Positions 31,424 to 38,650 of a stretch of DNA of 38,857 nt are shown piece after piece. Under the pieces are notes generated by a model that saw only the letters and a program-made list of their open reading frames with translations, was not told the DNA's origin and did not search any database. Made by a program: the position numbers and the translations under genes. Source of the stretch: a virus; the IMG/VR virus record IMGVR_UViG_3300042691_005800, positions 1 through 38,857 of that record; one strand, given 5' to 3'. Numbering within the stretch: the first letter of the stretch is position 1; every line of letters starts with the position of its first letter.

Positions 31424-32373
31424 TACTTGGGCTCTTTGGGAATGACCACCCACACGATGTTGTTGCGATAGCCCGCGCTGATGTCGAGTTCAGGTAAGAA
31501 TCTGTCAATCTTACCTATGAACAACTCGTTTCTGTTGGAGTAGATTCTTTCGGTAGACTTACCTTGCATGTAGGTAGCGATCATCATCGCATCGACTGCG
31601 ACTTCGGGTATATCTTTGAGAGTTGAATAGCGTTTCAGGCTACCCTGAATGAGTACCTTCTCGCGGCTGTTAGTGTTATCAACCACGCCCTCACCGACAA
31701 GATACTTGACTGGGAGAGTACCATCGTTTTCATAGTAGTTCTCGTAGTCAATGCCTATGAGTTTGAAGCCCTTGCAGAATCTTTTATGGTCGTCTGCTGA
31801 CTCATTGTATGTTTTCATTTTGACTAAATATTTACTGTACGAATCTTTGAGATCGCTAGCGTACTGCTGTATTGAAATAGTGTCAACACCTAATTGGCTT
31901 TCTACCAACATTTTTACAATATCAACATTCACTTCTATTTTAGGTGCGCCATATCTAGCCGAATCTTTGACTGGATGAATTGCAGTAATGACTTCTTCTG
32001 CGTAAGCCTTAGTCATACTCTCATCGCTAGGAAACTCGTTGTTCTTCTTCAGCGTTCTAATGAGTGTTGCAATCTTATTAGAGTCGCGCTCACTTCTGCT
32101 GGAGTTTGAACTCGACTTCTCTTTCTTAACAAGATACGGATTCTCATAGATGTAGACTGTCTCACTTCTATCGCGTGAGTTAGTATTTGTAGACAACTCA
32201 CCGCCATCCAATCCATTGGGTGTTACTACGCGCAACGCACCGCTATTCTTAACTCTGTCGACCTTCACATTGAACGCCGTGCAGAACTCATACACAAACT
32301 TCTTGAGGTTCGGCTTGTTGGTAAACAGTTCAGTCAGTTTGTCTTGGTCGACTTTGTCTGTTGCTATGTTCAT
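31423..32373 (-). CDS. Uncharacterised protein of the AAA+/VWA cluster (316 aa)
   Basis: ATG 32373 has a strong SD (GGAGAGAG) and starts 11 bases after the previous stop; the longer frame from 32490 lies inside the upstream gene. The N-terminal part is helical. A Ser/Asn/Arg-rich spacer with SSSNSSRSERDS (about residues 98-110) follows, then a charged alpha/beta C-terminal region ending in NIVWVVIPKEPK. No catalytic motif is visible. The position directly after the VWA protein and its 313-residue neighbour suggests an adaptor or substrate of the AAA+/VWA machine. I do not recognise the family. Confidence 0.55.
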   Translation of the reverse strand: MNIATDKVDQDKLTELFTNKPNLKKFVYEFCTAFNVKVDRVKNSGALRVVTPNGLDGGELSTNTNSRDRSETVYIYENPYLVKKEKSSSNSSRSERDSNKIATLIRTLKKNNEFPSDESMTKAYAEEVITAIHPVKDSARYGAPKIEVNVDIVKMLVESQLGVDTISIQQYASDLKDSYSKYLVKMKTYNESADDHKRFCKGFKLIGIDYENYYENDGTLPVKYLVGEGVVDNTNSREKVLIQGSLKRYSTLKDIPEVAVDAMMIATYMQGKSTERIYSNRNELFIGKIDRFLPELDISAGYRNNIVWVVIPKEPK

Positions 32374-32383
32374 AACTCTCTCC

Positions 32384-33325
32384 TTACAGTTGTTTAAATT
32401 CTTCACCAGTAGGTGAAACGATTTTGTGATCCCATGAAGATGCACATAACTTACCCTTGGGTAACTCCACCCAATCAAACGCTTCGTCAATCTCTCCTAA
32501 GATAGTCTTACGGAAATGTCTAACGATGACACTCTCAACACTTTCTTGCCATTCGCGCGGCATCCTTGGTTCGCCTGAGCCGCCATCACCTAGTTGGTAT
32601 CTAAAGTTGCTACGAATCCAATGGTTGTGCAATAGATACTGTATGAACGCCGCATCTACATAATGTTTCTTATCAACTGTCTCTTTCAATGTCTTGGCGT
32701 TGAAATTTGCGCCATTGAACTTGTCAGTCTGATCGTGTAAATCTTTGATGACTTCGATTGCCGCCTTGTCGTTCATTGCCTTGATGTACATCGGATAAAC
32801 ATCTAAAAACTCTTTGTACTGCTTCATGATTGCGTTTGATCTTTTGCGATTCAGGGTAGGCTGAACAACTGTGAACTGCGTCAGGGGCTTCTTAGTTCCA
32901 ATATCAAACCGCAGTCCTGTGAAGATCGGATAGTCTTCAAAACCTCCAACGCTCATGATCGCGCCGCCTTTAGCCTTCACCTGATGTATGTACACACCAA
33001 GCAATTCAGACATGAGAGTGTTCTCACCTTGATGCAGTCCATTGACCGTGGTGAACTCAAACGAATTGTCAGGGCGCACAATGCCTAATGGTTTCTTGCC
33101 TACATACCATCCCTCTTTCAAATCGCCTTTCTCAAGTTTGTCGATCATTTCTCGGTGCGAATACCAAATGCTGAACGAACCATCCTCCAACGCTCTGAAG
33201 TGCCGCGCTGAGTATGTCCTGTCACCTAAGTGGTACGCATTGCCTGAGCCACGATAAGGCTTACTGTTCTTGACTGTGTTAGCCAAGGACTCGTAACTAA
33301 TTCTGTTGATGTCATAAAAACCCAT
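32384..33325 (-). CDS. Uncharacterised protein of the AAA+/VWA cluster (313 aa)
   Basis: It starts 3 bases after the VWA gene's stop. The sequence begins MGFYDINRISYESLAN, is rich in aromatic and basic residues in the first 100 positions (YSARHFRALEDG, FSIWYSHREM), and has a more helical second half with KEFLDVYPMYIKAM. Two GG-containing loops and several conserved-looking Trp are present. It seems a folded globular protein without a known motif. Tight linkage to the VWA gene suggests a partner or target-recognition subunit. The function is unknown. Confidence 0.55.
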   Translation of the reverse strand: MGFYDINRISYESLANTVKNSKPYRGSGNAYHLGDRTYSARHFRALEDGSFSIWYSHREMIDKLEKGDLKEGWYVGKKPLGIVRPDNSFEFTTVNGLHQGENTLMSELLGVYIHQVKAKGGAIMSVGGFEDYPIFTGLRFDIGTKKPLTQFTVVQPTLNRKRSNAIMKQYKEFLDVYPMYIKAMNDKAAIEVIKDLHDQTDKFNGANFNAKTLKETVDKKHYVDAAFIQYLLHNHWIRSNFRYQLGDGGSGEPRMPREWQESVESVIVRHFRKTILGEIDEAFDWVELPKGKLCASSWDHKIVSPTGEEFKQL

Positions 33326-33327
33326 GA

Positions 33328-34524
33328 TTACTCCTTCACCATAACTTTCTTACCTGCTGGCGGTTGCCAACTCTCGTTCTCTGTCACCATCCACAATGTC
33401 GGTGCTGAAATCTGCCACGCAACATCACTCTCAACATAACCGTCGGTGAACACCAATACACATTCAGCATTGACACGCTTCTTGTTGATGTATTCAGCCA
33501 CGCATGAAACCTTAGTTCCTCCGCCACCCAAGGGCTTGAGCATTGCTCCGATGTTCTGATAATCATCTTTGAACAGTTGCTCGCCATGAACCTTGGTGTC
33601 CCACCACAAAACGCGCACAGCTTCGGGCGATACGACCTCACAGATAGAGACCAGTTCTGAGGCGAACTCATTGAGCTCCTTCTCACCAATCGAACCCGAT
33701 GTATCGATAGCAACGACAATCTCTCCGATAGTCTCGTTCTCCACAGTTGGGATGTACAAATCATTGGGCAACACTCTGCGGTTGAACTTGCGCCATGTGT
33801 ACTCGTCCTTGCCCTTCGTCGCTGAAGAAACAAAATCTCGTAACACCTCACGCCAATCTACTTTCGGGTTGAGAATGTCTGTGATCGCTCGTGGCAGATC
33901 AATACCTAAGCGACCCGCCAACAACGCGCCTTCACGCAACGCTCTGTCGATACGCGCCTCGACCTCCTTGGCTTTCTCAGGAGTCATCGGATTACCATCG
34001 CCCTCGGTGTCGTGCTCGTCGAACGAATACTCACCACCTCCACCTTGCGATTCACCATCCCCTGAATCACCACCTTTGCCGCCACACCCGCCTTCTTCCT
34101 CCAATAACTTGTACACCTCACGCATGTTCATGTTGTGGTACTTGGGGTCATAGCATCCGCCCTCGGGGAGCTTCACAAGGTTCTTGTCCTTGATGTTCAT
34201 GATGATGTCGTTGACAACATAGTCTGCCGCTTTGTTGGCTCGCTGACGATCTTCTCTGAACATGTCAATGCCATGAAGCATGTGACGCAATACGATGTGC
34301 AGATTCTCATGAAGCACTAAGCCTGCTACTTCTTGATCTGTCTTGCACACGGCTTTGAGGAACGCTCTGCCGTAACGCTTGTTGATACCATCGGTGTATG
34401 CAGTTATCGCATCATCGATCACGGCTGTCGTACCCATCATCATCACACCTGAGTACAAAGCTGTCTCAGGATGTTTCATCATGGCAATGTGCGCCTTCTT
34501 GACGCGTTCTTCTTCAGTCAACAT
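33328..34524 (-). CDS. VWA domain protein with N-terminal HENLH metallopeptidase-like domain
   Basis: A 398-residue protein. The N-terminal domain contains His72-Glu73-Asn-Leu-His76 (a zincin-type motif) followed by a helical ADYVVND segment, as in DUF2201 proteins. An acidic Gly-rich linker (about residues 143-178) joins it to a VWA domain at the C-terminus. The metal-ion-dependent adhesion site is complete: Asp274-x-Ser276-x-Ser278, Thr337 and Asp361. VWA proteins of this type pair with MoxR/RavA-like AAA+ ATPases to remodel or metallate protein targets. The ATPase is the next large gene upstream, separated by a tiny membrane-protein gene that is TAATG-coupled to this one. Confidence 0.85.
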   Translation of the reverse strand: MLTEEERVKKAHIAMMKHPETALYSGVMMMGTTAVIDDAITAYTDGINKRYGRAFLKAVCKTDQEVAGLVLHENLHIVLRHMLHGIDMFREDRQRANKAADYVVNDIIMNIKDKNLVKLPEGGCYDPKYHNMNMREVYKLLEEEGGCGGKGGDSGDGESQGGGGEYSFDEHDTEGDGNPMTPEKAKEVEARIDRALREGALLAGRLGIDLPRAITDILNPKVDWREVLRDFVSSATKGKDEYTWRKFNRRVLPNDLYIPTVENETIGEIVVAIDTSGSIGEKELNEFASELVSICEVVSPEAVRVLWWDTKVHGEQLFKDDYQNIGAMLKPLGGGGTKVSCVAEYINKKRVNAECVLVFTDGYVESDVAWQISAPTLWMVTENESWQPPAGKKVMVKE

Positions 34525-34613
34525 TATGGTCTCCAGTAAAAAAGATCTAACAATAAAACAATGAGTGACATCAGCAACGCCACTCGCTCAAACTTTTCCC
34601 ATCGGGTTAGCAT
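34524..34613 (-). CDS. Single-pass membrane microprotein (29 aa)
   Basis: This frame fits exactly between the AAA+ stop (34622) and the VWA start: its TAA forms TAATG with the VWA ATG. The peptide has a charged start (MLTRWEKFER), a hydrophobic run of about 15 residues (VALLMSLIVLLLDLF), and a WRP end. A weak GAG lies upstream of its ATG. The exact fit and the clean transmembrane pattern support a real gene, although chance cannot be excluded at this length. It could anchor the AAA+/VWA machine to the membrane. Confidence 0.5.
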   Translation of the reverse strand: MLTRWEKFERVALLMSLIVLLLDLFYWRP

Positions 34614-34621
34614 TACTCAGC

Positions 34622-35692
34622 TCACATCAACTTGTGGTTGTTTGATGCCCAAGTGTTGATCGCTTGGTTGTATCTCGCAATGCGAGGCTTACCGCGCATA
34701 ATCATCGTGAAGAACACGGATTGAACTTCGGAGGACGGAATGCGCTCAACGAACTGCATGTACTTGTTCAGCTCATCCTGAGTCTCTACTACGTCGACCG
34801 CCTCGAACATCATCATGACTTGCGCTGACACATCGTCAGGAACTTTAATGGTTGACGGTGCTTTCAACACATCAGCGAATGAGATCAACTTGCCTTCGAG
34901 TGCAATGAACGCTGACATACTCTTAGCCGCCGCTTCGCCGATAGTGCCTGCCAATGCCGCCATCATTGCGTGTTCACCGATGATGTCCTTAGCTTCCACA
35001 ATAGGAGATGCTTTCGCCAATGAACGAGGCGACACGAACGAACGTGCGGGAGATGATGGTTTAAAGATATATGGGTTGTCGCTCTCATCACCGTCCAGAT
35101 AGCTACGCATGGCCTTGGGAGTCATCGCCACCCATGCACGAATCGGTCTAGCTACCTTGTGCTTAGTCGCCCAAATGTTCCACAATTCTGCATTGGGCTT
35201 GCTCATGTGCAAGATACACACACGATTACCAACGTGAGCCAACATGCTGTCGCCTACGCCATCGCTTGCATTGTTACTTGTACCAAACACGATGCTACCC
35301 TCGGGCAGGGGTTCATCGCCAACACTACGCTCGAGCATGAGTCGGGTGAAGATAATCTGCAATAGCTTGGGAGACTTCATGAACTCGTCAAGCATGATGA
35401 CTTTCTTCTTGCCGTTGCCTAGCTTGAAGAGAGACGACACATAATACTCAAGAGTCTTGCTCGCATGGTTGGGGATCGATGCCGCGACATCCATCATATC
35501 TTTAACAGGACAGTCGACATAGATGAAGTCATACTCATCAGTACCGAGATCAGCTTCAAGCATCTTCAGGATTGATGACTTGCCACAACCAGGCTCAGAG
35601 ACAATGATGGGAGTAATTGAATTACCGATTGTCTTGATGACGTTTGCGCAGTCATCGATGGTAATGTTCAGGTTGAAATTGATTTTAGACAT
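34622..35692 (-). CDS. MoxR-like AAA+ ATPase
   Basis: A 356-residue AAA+ protein with SD AAGGAAAC. Walker A is SEPGCGKSS (33-41), Walker B KKVIMLDEF (Asp102, Glu103) and sensor 1 GTSNN (Asn140). The inserts and lid helix pattern fit the MoxR/RavA/CobS branch, whose hexamers work with a VWA-domain partner. The partner gene lies downstream in the same operon. The phage ATPase may drive remodelling of a host complex or virion assembly intermediates. Canonical arginine-finger positions are not clear by eye. A dedicated cobaltochelatase role is unlikely because no cobalamin genes are present. Confidence 0.85.
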   Translation of the reverse strand: MSKINFNLNITIDDCANVIKTIGNSITPIIVSEPGCGKSSILKMLEADLGTDEYDFIYVDCPVKDMMDVAASIPNHASKTLEYYVSSLFKLGNGKKKVIMLDEFMKSPKLLQIIFTRLMLERSVGDEPLPEGSIVFGTSNNASDGVGDSMLAHVGNRVCILHMSKPNAELWNIWATKHKVARPIRAWVAMTPKAMRSYLDGDESDNPYIFKPSSPARSFVSPRSLAKASPIVEAKDIIGEHAMMAALAGTIGEAAAKSMSAFIALEGKLISFADVLKAPSTIKVPDDVSAQVMMMFEAVDVVETQDELNKYMQFVERIPSSEVQSVFFTMIMRGKPRIARYNQAINTWASNNHKLM

Positions 35693-35732
35693 GGTGTTTC
35701 CTTCGGTTAATGTTTCAGGGTTGGGTGAATGA

Positions 35733-35918
35733 TTACTTGTTAATTTTCAGTTGCTTGATGGTGTATGTTTTCTCTACTTCATCTACTTCAACATACGCCT
35801 CCTTCATGCCTATCGCAACCAATGTGCATGACAAGAACACAACACGACGTTGCGCCTTGAAGTACATGAATGTCATAACTGCAAACGCAATCAACAATAC
35901 GATCTCTAGGTCGGTCAT
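35733..35918 (-). CDS. Small single-pass membrane protein (61 aa)
   Basis: The start overlaps the preceding stop (ATGA). Residues about 4-20 (LEIVLLIAFAVMTFMYF) form a transmembrane helix, followed by a basic stretch (KAQRR), a second weakly hydrophobic segment (VVFLSCTLVAIGM), and a charged cytoplasmic-type tail. It lies inside the AAA+/VWA cluster, giving that cluster a second small membrane protein. It may anchor the complex or form part of it. No family is recognised. Confidence 0.6.
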   Translation of the reverse strand: MTDLEIVLLIAFAVMTFMYFKAQRRVVFLSCTLVAIGMKEAYVEVDEVEKTYTIKQLKINK

Positions 35919-36823
35919 ACAAAACTCCTTATGGGTTTAAATTTAGATAACATGTCATCGACATTCTCTTTGACTACGCTTCGGGTATAAGAACTCTCAC
36001 GCAAATCCTCTGTGCTGATACCGTCAAGCGCAAAGCTAAGGTCTACTACTGCTTGTGACAATGCCTTGTTGTTTGTCAGGTTGAAGTTCTCGATGGTCTT
36101 GCAAATCTCCTTGGCTTGGCTCACAGTACTGTCGTAGATCTTCTTGCGCCTTACCTTGCCATCTTCATCGGGCGTTGCCTCGGTACATGCGTTGGCTAAC
36201 CGTGAAGCAATCTCTACAAGACGCTCGGATGCATCGTCCATCACAGCGTTGATGATCTCTTGCGTTTGACGCTCGTAGTGGTTCTTCAAATCTTCTGCCA
36301 ATGCTTCGCTCACAGACGAACGAAAGTCGGCCTGCGGTACTTTCTGTACATGCAGACGCATGCGGAACTTGGTGCGAACTTCTTCAGGTTCAGGGTACTC
36401 TGAACGATTAAACATATCGCCTTGCTTGAACGCCGCATCGCTGACAATCTGCGGGTATGCAGTAATGAACTTCTCGAGCAGAGCTTTGAAGTCGGCCTCA
36501 TGTTGGGCGTACTCTTTCTTGAACTTCTCAAGGTTGATCGTTGGAAGCAAACGCATTGAGCCCGCCCAGTCGTATGTCGACCTCTGAAGCCAGTTATACA
36601 CGGTCTGCCGATAGTTCAGTAGCGCCTTGTGGTCGGGTGAATCGGAGAGTAAGTTCTTGGTGAACTTGCCTGCATCAGCAGAGGCTTTCTTAGATGTTGT
36701 CACCTCGTTAGAGATGGCGCGATCCTGTTTCGTTGCAGTCCACACGTTGACATCCACGCATACGACAAGTGCTGACGTTGCAAGTGAGATGATGTGGTTG
36801 GGTTGTTGAAGTTCAAAGTTCAT
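35915..36823 (-). CDS. DUF3150-like protein, first gene of the AAA+/VWA cluster (302 aa)
   Basis: ATG 36823 follows a strong AGGGAGG SD. The protein is mostly helical with a central hydrophilic region: VWTATKQDRAISNEV near the start, DWAGSMRLLP (about residues 84-93), an F-K-E-Y coiled segment, and YPEPEEVRTKFRMRLHVQKVP (about 142-162). This outline recalls DUF3150, a family I associate with MoxR/CobS-type ATPases and VWA proteins in phages and mobile elements. The assignment is tentative. Its role would be as a third partner of the AAA+/VWA pair. Confidence 0.5.
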   Translation of the reverse strand: MNFELQQPNHIISLATSALVVCVDVNVWTATKQDRAISNEVTTSKKASADAGKFTKNLLSDSPDHKALLNYRQTVYNWLQRSTYDWAGSMRLLPTINLEKFKKEYAQHEADFKALLEKFITAYPQIVSDAAFKQGDMFNRSEYPEPEEVRTKFRMRLHVQKVPQADFRSSVSEALAEDLKNHYERQTQEIINAVMDDASERLVEIASRLANACTEATPDEDGKVRRKKIYDSTVSQAKEICKTIENFNLTNNKALSQAVVDLSFALDGISTEDLRESSYTRSVVKENVDDMLSKFKPIRSFV

Positions 36824-36824
36824 G

Positions 36825-37028
36825 TTAACGGCCTCCCTTGTGGCTTGAGTTGAGATTAAGTAATAGAGAACGATCAGTCACAACGATGTAGTTGGACTTG
36901 GGCATCGGCACGATAGTGTGTTTGGTACTACGCGCGTGTTTCTCGCCACATGGCATACACAATGTATATCCCATGCGATGGCGTTGTGCAGAGTAAAGTT
37001 CACCACAGGCTGAACAGCTAGGTATCAT
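36825..37028 (-). CDS. Small zinc-ribbon protein (67 aa)
   Basis: ATG 37028 overlaps the preceding stop (ATGA). Two CxxC knuckles (SCSACG near residue 5 and CMPCGE near residue 23) in a short span with basic residues between them form a typical zinc ribbon. The rest is basic, then LLLNLNSSHKGGR. Zinc-ribbon microproteins of phages often bind nucleic acid or host RNA polymerase. The end of the gene contains AAGGGAGG, the SD of the DUF3150-like gene. Confidence 0.6.
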   Translation of the reverse strand: MIPSCSACGELYSAQRHRMGYTLCMPCGEKHARSTKHTIVPMPKSNYIVVTDRSLLLNLNSSHKGGR

Positions 37029-37306
37029 GGAAGGGTTGTGGTTGTGAGCTGACGGACAATGACTTTCCACTCATGGTCAAGACCCTCTGCCTCGTCTGCC
37101 TTGATGCATGTATGCAGGTCGTACATCGCCATGTCTTTGTCGGTGAATACGTCGGTCACATTGCCGTCGCACAGAAGCAAATACACTTTGTCGACAGGTG
37201 CTTGCTTTACGGATGTGTTGCGCATCGCATCGCGGATGGATGGATGTACGTTGGTGTCGTCTGCGATTTGACGCAGAACAATGTCGATGTTTTTGAACTG
37301 TCCCAT
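37025..37306 (-). CDS. Early protein under promoter-leader module A (93 aa)
   Basis: ATG 37306 has a good SD (CAGGAGATAGT); a longer frame from 37402 runs through the leader and promoter and is rejected. The protein starts MGQFKNIDIVLRQIADD, has a central beta part (KVYLLLCDGNVTDVFTDKDMA) and ends HEWKVIVRQLTTTTLP. It appears to be a small alpha/beta protein without a recognised family. As the first gene after the strong promoter at 37.4 kb it is probably made in large amounts early in infection. Confidence 0.6.
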   Translation of the reverse strand: MGQFKNIDIVLRQIADDTNVHPSIRDAMRNTSVKQAPVDKVYLLLCDGNVTDVFTDKDMAMYDLHTCIKADEAEGLDHEWKVIVRQLTTTTLP

Positions 37307-37338
37307 ACTATCTCCTGACTGAATAAAACTGAATTGAA

Positions 37339-37428
37339 TTTCACCGTACCGTGAAACGGTAAGTGATGGCTGTGTCGAGTTACTCCCCGACACAGATTCC
37401 ATTGTACCATAACTTTACATATAAACAA
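37339..37428 (-). promoter_or_regulatory. Early promoter-leader module A with TTTCAC-N6-GTGAAA dyad
   Basis: On the leftward strand TACAAT (37406-37401) preceded by TGG gives an extended -10, with TTGTTT (37428-37423) as -35 at 16 bases. The start of transcription would be near 37394. The leader begins with an 8-bp stem CTGTGTCG...CGACACAG around a GGGGAGTAA loop, then the dyad TTTCAC (37339-37344) / GTGAAA (37351-37356). A TCAATTCAGTT stretch and the SD follow. Much the same order of elements occurs at 38.5-38.65 kb. It may be a repressor operator, an RNA hairpin for translational control, or both. Confidence 0.65.
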
Positions 37429-37452
37429 AGTGTTTTGGGTAACTTTGTTGGG

Positions 37453-37662
37453 CTATATGTCTAGGGTTAAAGGCTCTTGTGGTATGACATGTATCTCATA
37501 GCCGAGCTTGCGTATGCATTTGAGGTTTGCCTCAGTCAAAGTCACGGTGTCCGCGATACTGGCAAACACCTTCGCCTTGTCGCACACGGGATACACGACA
37601 CGTTTCCCATACACATCCATTACACGAACGTGTATCGCGAGTAGGTCCTGTTGGTCAGTCAT
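37453..37662 (-). CDS. Uncharacterised small protein (69 aa)
   Basis: ATG 37662 overlaps the previous stop (ATGA) with AAGGAAA upstream; a longer frame from 37689 is within the preceding gene. The sequence starts MTDQQDLLAIHVRVMDVYG, then VVYPVCDKAKVFASIADTVTL, ending YEIHVIPQEPLTLDI. It reads as a compact beta-alpha-beta fold. It is the last gene before module A and belongs to the first early transcription unit. No family is recognised. Confidence 0.55.
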   Translation of the reverse strand: MTDQQDLLAIHVRVMDVYGKRVVYPVCDKAKVFASIADTVTLTEANLKCIRKLGYEIHVIPQEPLTLDI

Positions 37663-37802
37663 TTGTATTTCCTTATTCGCATCTTCCATCCTACGTAATT
37701 GCCAGTCTCGATAACCTCATTCAGTATGAATCCCGCGAAGTCATCCTCATCCCATATACCTTGGCGTACAAACTCGTAAGCCAAGTCGTATCTGATTTTC
37801 AT
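37659..37802 (-). CDS. Uncharacterised micro-gene (47 aa)
   Basis: This frame fits between two ATGA overlaps: its ATG (37802) overlaps the stop of the gene upstream and its stop overlaps ATG 37662. The peptide begins KIRYDLAYEFVRQG, has an acidic patch WDEDD and ends with a basic tail MRIRKYK. It is short but without a gap on either side, and AGGAGG lies upstream of its ATG. It is probably translated as part of the early set. Confidence 0.6.
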   Translation of the reverse strand: MKIRYDLAYEFVRQGIWDEDDFAGFILNEVIETGNYVGWKMRIRKYK

Positions 37803-38101
37803 TTCACATCCTCCTGAAAGATTAGGTTAAGCATCGCCTTCTTTACCTCGGGGTCAACCGTAGGACGCACCATCTCATCAACCATTAGGTTGTACTGTTT
37901 GCGCTTGACCATCTCGGTGTGTGTATGTTCTGCAAATAACATGACTTCCTCCCATGTGGGGAATCTGCCACGCTCATCGTAGAAGCGATACGCTTCGCAG
38001 ACCACGCATCCTTGCTCGTAACTTTTACAGCGGTTGCCGATATTGATCGGCCCCCCAGTTTTGCGGTATGCCCGCAGTTTTAATCTCGTACGTACTTTCA
38101 T
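37799..38101 (-). CDS. Uncharacterised early protein with CxxC pair (100 aa)
   Basis: ATG 38101 begins about 48 bases after the previous gene. The N-terminus is basic (KVRTRLKLRAYRK), followed by CKSYEQGCVVCEAYRFYDERGRFPTWEEV, in which Cys25, Cys32 and Cys35 could form a metal site, then a helical half. The CxxCxAYRF...GRFP layout recalls a module I have seen in short phage proteins of unknown role. Expected early expression comes from the module B promoter. Confidence 0.6.
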   Translation of the reverse strand: MKVRTRLKLRAYRKTGGPINIGNRCKSYEQGCVVCEAYRFYDERGRFPTWEEVMLFAEHTHTEMVKRKQYNLMVDEMVRPTVDPEVKKAMLNLIFQEDVK

Positions 38102-38149
38102 ATTATCTGTCCGATCTGTTGGTTGGAATAATGAATGGCTGTAATTTGC

Positions 38150-38485
38150 TTACAGGATGTTGTAGCCTTTGAGCCAGCGTCTTGTGTCTTTGCCCATACT
38201 GACAACTGTCAGACCCTCGTACTCGTTGTCGATGTCGCGGAACTCGTCAAAGTCAAAAGCTGGGTCAACTGTGTTTGTGCAGTAGTAGTGCGACTCGTTC
38301 ATGGGGTCGTGAATCGCTAACCAGTCAGACACAATTTGGTCTGTGTCGATGGGTGTTTTGGCAATGGGTTGTGCCTTGGGGGTTGTAATGCGCAATGTCT
38401 TGCGGATAGAACGGGGGAGATGGTCGAGCATCTCACGTTGCATTTTGGCAACGAGGGAGGGAGAGACGACAAACTTAGCTTTCAT
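38150..38485 (-). CDS. Early protein under promoter-leader module B (111 aa)
   Basis: ATG 38485 follows TTAGGAGTCATC. It starts MKAKFVVSPSLVAKMQREML with a basic region (HLPRSIRKTLRITTPKAQP), then an acidic, aromatic part (DEFRDIDNEYEGLTV), ending RRWLKGYNIL. No domain is recognised. It is the first gene transcribed in the window's early block. Phages often put host-takeover proteins in this position, but nothing in the sequence shows that here. Confidence 0.55.
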   Translation of the reverse strand: MKAKFVVSPSLVAKMQREMLDHLPRSIRKTLRITTPKAQPIAKTPIDTDQIVSDWLAIHDPMNESHYYCTNTVDPAFDFDEFRDIDNEYEGLTVVSMGKDTRRWLKGYNIL

Positions 38486-38526
38486 GATGACTCCTAACTA
38501 AATTGAACTGAATTGAACTAACTTGA

Positions 38527-38650
38527 TTTCACCCACCCGTGAAACGATTGTTGGTCGTCTTGGGGTTGGCAAAGGCTTGAGTTGGAGAGGTTTGCAGGCG
38601 CTTATTCCCCGACTCAGACTCAATTGTAACATAACTTTACTTATAAACAT
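38527..38650 (-). promoter_or_regulatory. Early promoter-leader module B with TTTCAC-N6-GTGAAA dyad
   Basis: TACAAT (38628-38623) preceded by TGT makes an extended -10; the -35 position reads ATGTTT (38650-38645), weaker than in module A. The start of transcription would be near 38616. The leader keeps the GTCGGGGA stretch, the dyad TTTCAC (38527-38532) / GTGAAA (38539-38544) with the same 6-base spacer, the TTCAATTCAGTT-type repeat and an AGTTAGGAG SD. The strong match to module A over a stretch without genes points to functional constraint or recent duplication. Confidence 0.65.

Noticed and set aside
33593-34153. 186-codon frame on the plus strand
   Set aside because: It is antisense to the VWA gene, whose MIDAS and HENLH motifs prove the other strand; the Ser/Pro-rich translation is a shadow.
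34622-35692. Cobaltochelatase subunit (CobS) for cobalamin synthesis
   Set aside because: The MoxR/CobS branch is similar, but no cobalamin pathway gene is near and the partner lacks CobT features beyond VWA; a general AAA+/VWA role is safer.
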